Made by a program: the position numbers and the translations under genes. This document shows positions 55,682 through 64,000 of a DNA stretch of 64,000 nucleotides, one piece after another. Each line of letters starts with the position of its first letter. Positions within the stretch are counted from its first letter, which is position 1. The notes under the pieces are model-generated. The model ran no database searches, was not told where the DNA came from, and saw only the letters and a list, made by a program, of their open reading frames with translations. Origin of the DNA: Evernia prunastri (Eukaryota > Ascomycota > Lecanoromycetes > Lecanorales > Parmeliaceae); NCBI GenBank assembly GCA_003184365.1, contig NKYR01000085.1:1-64000 (forward strand). Direction: 5' to 3'.

Positions 55682-56640
55682 AGCAATTCGACTTCCGACG
55701 TCTCTGACGAATGATTCCTGAATCCAGACACGACACAGAAGCACAGTTTTCATATGAAGTCTAGATGTTACCTACATAGAGCATACGACTCTCCCGTGCA
55801 CGCTTTCCCTTTCCCAACAGACTCACGAACATCAAGAGCTCTTTATTCCTGACGTCTGAAGTGGATCCTTGGGGATATAAGGCCGGCACGAGACTACGTC
55901 CAAGCTGATGTGAGTACTACCTCCGTGGTCCAGGTATCCGATAACCGCCGAGGCAAAGGCAACAAATCTATGACTTTCTCTCGTGATAAACAAATCTATT
56001 ATATACGATCGGATACCTTTTAAATTGTTATCATATTATCTTCTGACGCAGATTTATTTTTCAAGATTTTTATATAATACTTTTAATCCTAAAACCTAGA
56101 GTGATATAGCTGTTCAATGTGGGTGAATTCTAGGAAATTTATATTTGTTGCCTCCCGGCGGTTATCGGATAAGTCAGTAGAATTTGTAATTAAAGGGTCC
56201 CTTGCAAATAGAACTGAGCACTAGCTGCTGATATTCTAAACCACACGTCGTTCTACCATGGCTCTTTGTGCGCCTGTTTATGCAACTACCAAACTGTCCC
56301 CATAGGTCTACAAAGGGTGGCAGTGTCGGTCCGTAGTGTCGCGATAGCCTCTCCTCGCGCCAAAGACGTCACTGGCCCAGCGGCTAGTCCTTTTCCGTGG
56401 AAATGACCAGGACCCTAGCAGCCTGTAATCTCTTTGTTTTGCTGAGACTATTGCCATAGAAAGCCCTTGGATCCAATCGCGGTAGAGTTTGCCAACAGCG
56501 CTCGGGATACCGCTTTGTATAGCTTGGCGTGAAGTAAGAGCAATAGATCTCATTGAAGTTCAAAGGAGCTTGAGCATCAACTCGCGCGCTGCCCTGTGTG
56601 ATCGCAATATTCGGTGCAAGTTGATGCCACTTCAGAGCAG
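55682..56640. other. Gap without a supported gene
   Basis: The 55970-56170 part is AT-rich. No motif-bearing frame. Confidence 0.45.
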
Positions 56641-57480
56641 ATCGGCACGACTCTGGACCAAGGCCTTGTTAATCCTAGTCCAGAAAATATTTCCCAATGG
56701 TGCAATATACATAGGCCTTGGCAAGCTCAGAGCCAATACTATCAACGTTTTTCAGTAGATTAAAAACATCGTCAGGGACACCCAGTGCTTTTGTGAATTC
56801 CTGGGTGCTGTAAAACAGGCTTCTTGAGACCACGTGTAGCCATGTTGACTGGAAACTCTTTTCCCCCCGAGGTATACGCAAGGGATAAGAAGAGCTTAGA
56901 CAACCTCATTGGCCTCTACATCATAACCCGTCTGTTCGAGATTACTGATTGCAAGCGTAAACTTGGTTTGCAGTACGTCCTTCGCGTACTGTGTGCCGAA
57001 CTTCTGAAAGTACCGAAAAGACCATTCCAGCATTTGCTTGCAGTCATTGTCTATTGGTACGGGAAGGAAAATGGGATTCAGACCGATAATTGCAGTGGCG
57101 TGGAGAAATGGTGGATCTGCGGAGCGGGGAGACTCCACAAAAAGGTTCCAGTCCTCCTTGCAGTGTAACCACATGTTGGGGCTTGCGATGCTGAGCGGTG
57201 ATAGACCCTATATTGGCAATACATAGCTCCAAGGGAACTTTTTTCCAGAAGTCCGAAGCCAAGTCATGACAGATGTCGTTGAAGTCGATCACGAACTTCC
57301 GCACCAGGGATCTAGCATTCGAATGACTCCCCGTCCGGTCGCAGAGGTAAGCAAGTTCGAGAAAGGCAATTAGAAAAAGGAAGCTGGGAGCACACAAAAT
57401 TGGCTGCGAGGGTACAGATGGCGAAATATCGAGCGACTTCGCGGAGTAGCTGCTGTCATCACCAGTGTCCAGCACTGTTT
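56641..57480 (-). pseudogene. Broken coding region of unknown family
   Basis: Minus-strand frames read ILCAPSFLFLIAFLELAYLC, then FVIDFNDICHDLASDFWKKV and ELCIANIGSITAQHR; at about 57175 the sense continues in another frame with NMWLHCKEDWNLFVESP, then FLHATAIIGLNPIFLPVPID and EWSFRYFQKFGTQYAKDVLQ. A further frame at 56881-56675 gives LGVPDDVFNLLKNVDSIGSE. The segments look like one protein interrupted by small indels, since no splice pairs fit. The family is not recognised. It lies directly 3' of the ankyrin-subtilase gene on the same strand. Confidence 0.4.
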
Positions 57481-57615
57481 GGCACTAGACAATCGAGAAT
57501 TTCCTGGACAATAGGTACCAGCACCAACAACGTATCCGGGACAGCTTATCCTACAGCTCAGCGATTGATTCAAGGCTCGCTACCAAAGATTGATCGAACG
57601 CACAACTCGTAATTT

Positions 57616-60387
57616 TCAACAACAAAAAAATCCTTCCGGTCCAAATTGGCTCTTCAGCCATTCTTCACCCTCCTGATCAGTCTTCCGTTCATCGGGAAAC
57701 AGCTTCCAAGACCTAAGATAACGGTTTGGGTAGTTTGGGTTAGATTGCACCATGTGTTCAAAAGCCTTCTTTATTAACTTTGAGCGGTTGAACTCCCTAT
57801 CAGGATTCCCGAGCCTGCGGCAGGAATGAGTCAAAGCAGCGACTCCTACTGCTATTGCCGTAGCCACAGAGCTTCCGGAGGCTCGCTGCTGTTTTTCCAA
57901 GTAGGACGTTTCTACAGGAATTTTGACATTTTCCCCTACAACGAAGTAATTGGCCTTGAATTCCGTAGAATCAGTCGGCTTTCCATAGTTCGTGAGAGAC
58001 GAAATGGATATTACCCCGTTGTAGTCGGCGGGGTACACTTTGCTTTGGTTGTTCCCACTGTCACCTCGGCTTCCAAAAATTACTATGCCAGCAATCTGCG
58101 CAGCTAGGACTGCCTGCTCCAAGTCGGGCGATCCATTTTCAATGGCTATGCTCATGCATATAATGTCGACTTTTTGGTCGGTAGCCCATTTTATTGCCTG
58201 CCATAGTCAGGGAGGTTCAACGCCTTTCTGGAAGATCTTCCACGTACCTGTGCAATGCGAGCTGGCTGGATGCCGGAAGATCCATCACAGACTTTGGCAA
58301 CATAAAGACTACACCTAGGATCAATCTGGCGGATGAAACTCGCCATTTGTGACCCATGAGGGTCCGAAGCTAGCCACCAAGGACTCTCATGCCCTTCATA
58401 ATCTTCGACCAACGAACAACCCGTACGTATGCTTTCGTACCCACTGAACAACATTGCGTCAACTCCATTGTCAATTATAGCTACTCTGGTAGCCTCCGGA
58501 TTTTTCCGAGGCCAGTGGTTGTTGTAGAAGTTTAGGAAATTCTTCAGCTTGGTAATCGTGACAGTATTTCTGATGGAGTCAGTGCATGTGGCCTTTTAGT
58601 GTAGGGGACGCGCACTCTTGCGAATCAATTAGACCCAACCTTACGCTCTGAGATGACTCGGGGCCTGGCCACGGGCCCGATTTTGCGCGAAAAAAGACTT
58701 TTGGTGCTGATTCATCTCGACCCATCAAATTCACCTCCAGCCGGTCTTTAACAAGTTTGACACACTTCTCTACAAAGTCCTCAGAAACTATACCCTGTGT
58801 ATCGAGTGTCAGATACATGCGCAGTGCCGTCACTGCGCCATGATCATTACCTCAATTACAGTGATGTAGAGTCTCTCGAGCTGTTGCTGCAAGTCAGAGA
58901 CGGTATCTAGGACGCTAATAGTGGCTCACTGACGTTTTCCAAGAGTGTCACTCCTTCCTCTCCACTCCATTGTTTCAGTACGCCCATATTCCCACTGCTA
59001 TACAGATGCAGCTCTCTGACGCCTTTTGTTTTTCCATCGAGAATGACATCTATCGATAGGTCTAGTACCTGCCAGTCAAGAGTATCCACACAGATACTGT
59101 CGAGGGCGTTCCGAATGACCTCCTCATTCCCTGCGCGAGGGGCAGAGCCTGGGACATGCAGTCGAACTATTTCTCTTACTTCCTTTTTTGCTTTCAGCCA
59201 TTGCAAGACTCTTTGAACCTGCAGGCTAAATGTAGAGGGTTCTTCTTCGTTGTGTGGAAATTGAACATATAGCAGCCTCGGATAAAATCGAACACAAGGT
59301 AGCTCCTCCTTGATAAGTTTTTCAACGAAGGGCGTGAAGCGATGGGTTGATTGACCGAAAACAGACAAATCAAGACAAATTTCCGTGTCTATAGCTTGTC
59401 AGATCAACAGCTCTAAGATCGAGAAAGAATTGCGAGAGATGTACTTTGATCTGTAAACAATTAGTGGGAGTGGGGAATCAAAACTTTTTGAGCAGCATTA
59501 CCTTCAGGCCTTGTTAGCAGACTTTTTATCGTCGCAGAACTTCTCCTAAAAGGATCCTCCGGATATCCTCTGATTATAGTGGCCACAAGTAGAGTCTGAA
59601 TGTCGCGACTAACATCACCCCCCTTGTCATGCCTACTATTTTGAAAGAGGGCAGAATGGCCGCCACATTTTTTCCATGCCAGCTTGCCTCCGTTCCTGCT
59701 GAGCAGATACTTTACCACATCTAGATGACCTCCTTCGACAGCTTGATGTAGCGGGTATCCGTGGTCCAGCAGCCTTTCTTCTATTTCGACGATCAATCGC
59801 ACTATTCGTAGATGACCGTATGCTGCGGCTATCTCTAGTCCAGTCCGTTGTTGCTGTCCTGGTGGTGGGTTACGTGGGGAGTCCTCGTCAACACAAATGA
59901 TTTCACCGTTTTGCGCCAGTGGAGTCACCAAGTTCCAGCGTTTTTGGGCTTTGATCATGCCAAGGAGAACTTCCACGAATTCAGCTAAATTGGATTGGAC
60001 CGCGGAGTAAAACTTTCTGAACGCTGTAACATGTTCGAGATATACATTGGGACAGAGTTCCACTATCTTTATTGCCATTGGTTCGTAATCCTGATTATTG
60101 ACACAGTTTCTAGCGAAAATTTCGATTTCCTCGGTACGCATTGCGGCTCCAATTAATGCTTTGCATAAATTGTCTCGCGAACTTTCCGGGAGGTCTTTGA
60201 CGCGCTCCGTCATCAAACGATGCCAGTGCTTCCACGTAATTTTCCTGACATTTCCGAGAAGCATTGTTGCCTTTGCGTCGTCGTTCTCCTTGAAGGCATT
60301 GAAAACGTTATTCTCGAATGTGTCGGAGCTCTCGATTGCATCGAGAGTACTAGGCTGATTTATCAGTGCAACATTCATTTCTCCCAT
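57616..60387 (-). CDS. Ankyrin-repeat subtilisin-like serine protease (S8)
   Basis: Six exons, 60387-59502, 59388-58934, 58886-58851, 58794-58640, 58569-58248 and 58197-57616, would encode 811 residues. The N-terminal part has a helical region and two clear ankyrin repeats (TGLEIAAAYGHLRIVRLIVE, then HQAVEGGHLDVVKYLLSRNG). A middle region (FTPFVEKLIKEELPCVRFYP, then QRVLQWLKAKKEVREIVRLH) precedes the protease. The S8 triad is intact: Asp in RVAIIDNGVDAM, His in DPHGSQMASF, Ser in RASGSSVATAIAVGVAAL. The oxyanion-side IAIENGSPDLEQAV and FGSRGDSGNNQ segments are present. No signal peptide, so it is probably cytosolic, as in other fungal proteases with STAND-like neighbours. Weak points are the donors at 58933 (GTCAGT) and 58639 (GTTGGG); GTAAGG at 58644 looks better but gives a 1-base frame clash. 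Confidence 0.75.
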
Positions 60388-60826
60388 GTTCGTGTGAGAC
60401 GTGTGGCTGATGGCTTGTGAGTCGTGCAGTGTCGAAGGAAGTCTACCCTTTGAAATTAGATGGCTGGAAAGTACCACCCTAGCATCTTGTCAGGCTATAT
60501 CACATTTCGGAGGGCGCTGCATAAGCTGGGTAATGCGAAAGTATTGCCGTGGGAAAGGTGGGGAAGGTGGGGCTGGAAGGAGGTTGCACTGACGAATTTG
60601 ATCGGCGACGGAGCTTACTCGATGCGGATGTGTATTGAATAGCCTTGCATCATGTATGCTCTACAAGCGAGGTCTCGATAGCTGTGGCCTTTCAGTTATT
60701 TAACCTGCATGCCCAGCCGGAAAACTTAAGGAACTCGGCTGAACAAAAAATTTCTTCCCGCTGACCCAGGCTCTTTCAGCTCTCAACAGTACCCTACATA
60801 AGCTAGAGTCCAGTATATCAGTTTAG
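60388..60826. promoter_or_regulatory. Divergent intergenic region, ankyrin-subtilase / orphan
   Basis: 439 bp between two divergent starts, likely both promoters. No motif recognised. Confidence 0.4.
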
Positions 60827-61795
60827 ATGACTCCAGGTCTTTCAAAACACCGTGACGCACCTACTCAAGGTACCGGCTCCACCACCAACAATCCAAAGGC
60901 CCTAACGTGTATACAAAGAATGTCTGCCCAGACGCTGAGGAGTGGTGTGCGGCACTATGCATTTCTCGAAAACCATGACGGAGGGGGACAACTGATGACC
61001 AAAAACTTCCCTTCGACCCAAGCCCAACGAAGTGTCATTACAAACCGGGGAGCAAAAACCCCTTTCAATGCAGACGTTCGCCTCGTCACGCGTGTACATG
61101 GCAGAATGGATGAAAACGACCCAACACCCGCCTCACTCGTTGTCTTGGAATACCGCGTGCTCTGTATGGGAGTTCGACACAGATACAACCGTCTCAACAC
61201 AAGGCTGGCTATTCAAAGTCAAGTAGCAAAGGATCTGAAAGATGAGCCTTTCGTACCTTTGGGTGCATACGCGCCTTTTCAGCATTCCAGAAACATTGAT
61301 GCAATAGAAGTGGAACATACGAAAGAGTGGGAGGCTGGAGCCAGCGCCGGAGCCAGTTTTACTCCTGCCACTGCTAGCATCAACCTCAGCAGAGAGTCGG
61401 AAAAGAACTATAAATTAGAATCTTGCGCCGTTGGCAAGGCCTTTCCTGAACACACACCGGGGAAGAGTGGAACGGATGCTATTGTCTGGGAGCTGCAAGA
61501 AAACAAGATGAAGAAAGTTGGAGTGCCGGATTCGTTCCGCGTTGCTCTCTTGATCCAGCGAGCAGATTCCGACAGGTTCCTTGGCCACTTTTTTCTCAAA
61601 CTACATGCAGGCATTTGGCATGCATTGACAGAGAAATTCAGGGATGTGTTCGGTGTAGTTGAACCGGACGATCCACTGATCTTTGATCCATCAGAAGACC
61701 CTCAAGGAGAGACTGCAGGCATCACAGCAACTCGTCTCGGAGAATACAGAGATGCCAAAAAGCTAGAAAGTCTATGTCCTATTTCTTCCTTATAG
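60827..61795 (+). CDS. Orphan protein of 322 residues
   Basis: Intronless from ATG 60827. No recognised domain, signal peptide or membrane span. Notable segments: FNADVRLVTRVHGRMDENDP, SLVVLEYRVLCMGVRHRYNR, a central Ala/Ser-rich stretch (EAGASAGASFTPATASINLS) and FRVALLIQRADSDRFLGHFF. Composition and codon use look like a real gene: mixed, no low-complexity bias, open over nearly 1 kb. It is divergently paired with the ankyrin-subtilase across 439 bp, so a linked role is possible but unproven. Confidence 0.6.
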   Translation: MTPGLSKHRDAPTQGTGSTTNNPKALTCIQRMSAQTLRSGVRHYAFLENHDGGGQLMTKNFPSTQAQRSVITNRGAKTPFNADVRLVTRVHGRMDENDPTPASLVVLEYRVLCMGVRHRYNRLNTRLAIQSQVAKDLKDEPFVPLGAYAPFQHSRNIDAIEVEHTKEWEAGASAGASFTPATASINLSRESEKNYKLESCAVGKAFPEHTPGKSGTDAIVWELQENKMKKVGVPDSFRVALLIQRADSDRFLGHFFLKLHAGIWHALTEKFRDVFGVVEPDDPLIFDPSEDPQGETAGITATRLGEYRDAKKLESLCPISSL

Positions 61796-62680
61796 ACAGT
61801 GGTGCTTGTATTTAGACCTCGTCGCTTGTCAGTGCAATGATTTCCCAAGAATGCTGTTTTTCGCAACAAGCGGATACACATACCAAGCTTCCATATCCAA
61901 TGAAATTACTGCATATGATTAGCGAACCCATGAACACTTGTTTCGGGTGTGACATAGGTACGAGATAAGCATAGGTGTGTCGACCTATCTATGGTAGGTA
62001 GGTTAGTAATACATGTAAGCCCTAATTACAAGAATCGTTAATATTGTAGATAATAAAGTAGCGTATACAGAAAATAAGAAGCCCACTTCACCAATAGAAC
62101 CAGCGCCATTAGGAATCGAACCTAATACAAACTAAATACCTCCAGACCACATATACTACAGAGGTTCGGGCCAAACATTTACCACCGTATCGGATCGACG
62201 ACACAGTGACTCTTACCGCCGCGAAGTATTTCTGCATCCCGCTCCCCCGGTCACCTGCAAGGCGCTGCAAAAGAAAGGGTGCCCCGTGCCACGCACCGGG
62301 ACCGATTAAATAGCGAACTGGGAACCTCAAGCCAGCCCGAGCCAAGCCAAGCAAAGCCAATCATAGCGGGCCAACAGATTAGCCGGCTTTCTCACCCGAA
62401 CGATGACACCACCCGCGCTGCAGGATGATGGATGATGCATGTTTGGTGATGATTGATGATTGATGATTGATGATTGATGATTGTAGCATCCGAGGCATCG
62501 TTCAATGGGATGGTGGCCCCACTTTGGTGTTTGCCCTACACTACTAAGCGAAGCGAATAGCAGGGCTACGATTATTATTAGAACAAGGTACCTAGGCTGA
62601 GGGAACTTGCAAATTTCCCTTCTGTCATCTTATCCAACTTTCCGTCACGTCAGAGCCTCACCTGCTCTGTGTATTGCACT
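61796..62680. other. Gap with a tRNA-like hairpin and a short tandem repeat
   Basis: No protein gene. On the minus strand at about 62105-62128 the segment ATTAGG-TTCGATT-CCTAAT forms a T-arm-like hairpin, but no full cloverleaf could be built. A TGATGAT/TGATTGA microsatellite lies at 62443-62481. Confidence 0.45.
62443..62481 (+). repeat. TGATGAT/TGATTGA tandem repeat
   Basis: About five tandem copies of a 7-bp unit (GATTGAT register) in 39 bp. A simple microsatellite. Confidence 0.85.
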
Positions 62681-64000
62681 ATGCCAACTCATGGATTGCA
62701 AATGAGAAATTGGTGGAATGGGCATTCCAGCAGTTCAGCATCGCGTATCGGTTATGAAGATCTCCAAGGCCCTTTGGTGGAGCCCTTCAAATCGCCTGGA
62801 CCCTTTGATACAGCCCTTCAGCTCAGTACGCAGGTAGTGACTAGCCTCAACCAGAATGTCAAACGCAGAGAGAAAAAGGGGTTAGAGGCTCTTCTTGCAG
62901 GTATAAGCAAAATTAGCGGGAGTCTGTATCTTCTCGAGCAGTATGTCCAAGACGGAAGACCAAACCCTTCTTGGGAGACGACGATATGGATACTCTGCGC
63001 GCCTTCTGGAACAGTGGAACAATTTGTTGCGACCTTGAAGCAATTAAAATCTATTCCGGACACTGACATGGTGGAGGTTATGAATACTATCGACAAGCTG
63101 AATATGGTATTCCTTGCTGCTTTGCAGAACGACCCGGTATCCGTAGCCTTGTACCAAACACCGAGCACGCCTCCGGCTCATCCCGACCTTGATCAAGTGT
63201 ATAGTCACATACTTTCAAGAATACCGAAGAAACACGCTTCGAGGGTGCATCGTGCGTTACAATGGGTGGCAGTCACCAGACGACAATTGTACCTGGGAGA
63301 GCTCTGCGACTCAGCAGTTCTGCCAGGGACTTGGTCATCTCAAGATGCTCATGAGATGTTCACTAGGCAATGTGATGTTGTTGATGATTGCTTGGGTCTA
63401 ATCACGATCTCATCTGACGCCAAAGACGAGGCGGCCAGGATACGGGTCGCTTTTGCTCACAATTCCTTGAAGAGTTACCTTCTATCCGATGCAAGAAGAC
63501 CTTCATCAGCCTCAAGGTTCTCATTTACGGAAATGGACGCTCACATTTTAGTCGGCAACACCAGTTTAGCTTATCTGGAGTCTTCGCTTCTGAATGACCC
63601 CACTGAAAACCTTGAACCTGGATCAGAGTCATTCCCTCTGCTGAGGTATGCCAGGGAACATTGGTATTATCATCTTTCGAAAATCCATGAGGGCAAAGGG
63701 ACGACACCTGTCTCAACAACCGAACAAGCACTCAAGCTCTTTGATGCGATGAGAAAAGAGAGCATGTTGCGAGGAATCGATGATTCAAAAGCTGAAGCCA
63801 TTGAAAGGCCCGAGGAACTCTTTCACCCAGTTTGGGGTTTCCCGCATCAATTGTACTGTGCGTCCCTTTGGGGAATGATCGAGGTGGTCCGAATGCTCAT
63901 GGACAGAGGGGATTCCCCAGATGTAAGAGGCGGTTTTTGCGGGACACCGTTGCAAGCCGCTGCATATAACGGCCATACTGAAGTAGTAGACTTGTTGCTT
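62681..64000 (+). CDS. STAND-like ankyrin protein without a visible NACHT domain (3' truncated by window)
   Basis: Open from ATG 62681 to the window edge, at least 440 residues, no intron needed. An N-terminal helical region (FDTALQLSTQVVTSLNQNVK, then LEALLAGISKISGSLYLLEQ) resembles the N-terminal domain that precedes NACHT in fungal NLRs. About 60 residues later comes HPDLDQVYSHILSRIPKKHA and HRALQWVAVTRRQLYLGELC, which match the winged-helix segment that normally follows NACHT. Ankyrin repeats begin near the edge (PLQAAAYNGHTEVVDLLL). No Walker A or B lies between. Either the ATPase core was deleted in frame, or this is a natural NACHT-less variant. The remaining ankyrin part lies outside the window. 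Confidence 0.75.
   Translation, partial: MPTHGLQMRNWWNGHSSSSASRIGYEDLQGPLVEPFKSPGPFDTALQLSTQVVTSLNQNVKRREKKGLEALLAGISKISGSLYLLEQYVQDGRPNPSWETTIWILCAPSGTVEQFVATLKQLKSIPDTDMVEVMNTIDKLNMVFLAALQNDPVSVALYQTPSTPPAHPDLDQVYSHILSRIPKKHASRVHRALQWVAVTRRQLYLGELCDSAVLPGTWSSQDAHEMFTRQCDVVDDCLGLITISSDAKDEAARIRVAFAHNSLKSYLLSDARRPSSASRFSFTEMDAHILVGNTSLAYLESSLLNDPTENLEPGSESFPLLRYAREHWYYHLSKIHEGKGTTPVSTTEQALKLFDAMRKESMLRGIDDSKAEAIERPEELFHPVWGFPHQLYCASLWGMIEVVRMLMDRGDSPDVRGGFCGTPLQAAAYNGHTEVVDLLL

Noticed and set aside
58795..58850. Frameshift in the ankyrin-subtilase near 58850
   Set aside because: A 56-bp intron (GTAATG..ACACAG with a CTGAC branch site) restores phase 0, so no indel is needed.

Overview
This window looks like nuclear DNA of a filamentous ascomycete (Pezizomycotina). 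Genes carry many short introns (about 37-150 bp, GT..AG, often with a CTAAC/CTGAC branch site). The gene set includes a fused Nup98-Nup96 nucleoporin, an Aspergillus HxA-type purine hydroxylase, HET and HeLo domain proteins, a Clr5-ankyrin protein and a fungal-type amidoligase. I cannot assign a class or species. Exon junctions were worked out by hand from splice consensus, reading frame and protein motifs. Positions are exact where a phase check closed; weaker junctions are flagged.

Layout. 0.5-25 kb is a housekeeping block: the Nup98-Nup96 precursor (-), a DNAJC9-like J-protein (-), a universal stress protein (-), a small methyltransferase (+), a broken HET gene (-), mitoribosomal protein uS7m (-) divergent from xanthine dehydrogenase (+), telomere protein STN1 (-) divergent from a short-chain dehydrogenase (+). 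25-42 kb is an accessory, defence-like block: relics of a TPR gene and of a NACHT gene, a putative amidoligase (-) divergent from a gamma-glutamylcyclotransferase-like gene (+), an NB-ARC-TPR NLR (-) divergent from a HET-S-type HeLo protein (+), a PARP-like ADP-ribosyltransferase (+), a thioesterase relic, and a Clr5-ankyrin protein (-). 42-52 kb holds a small membrane protein, a modin-like membrane protein, a class II aldolase, an NTF2/SnoaL-like protein and a RibD-like deaminase. 51.5-64 kb is again accessory and partly decayed: a DUF7580-like pseudogene, an AT-rich block with a Rho-type GTPase fragment, a broken gene, an ankyrin-subtilase (-) divergent from an orphan gene (+), and a winged-helix/ankyrin STAND gene without a visible NACHT domain that runs off the right edge.

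Main result. At 30.1-34.1 kb two divergent genes share a 263-bp intergenic region and look like a matched amyloid-signalling pair. The + gene has an N-terminal HeLo domain and a C-terminal tail with two HET-s-type prion repeats. The - gene starts with a short first exon carrying one more copy of the same motif, followed by NB-ARC and seven TPRs. In the known HET-S/NWD2 pair the NLR is NACHT-WD40; here it appears to be NB-ARC-TPR. The first exon is easily missed because the long open frame downstream has no ATG before its P-loop. The nearby PARP-like gene, the STAND/ankyrin genes and several relics suggest a fast-evolving incompatibility/immunity neighbourhood. A second functional pair is the amidoligase-cyclotransferase couple at 26.6-29.6 kb, an association already described for fungi.
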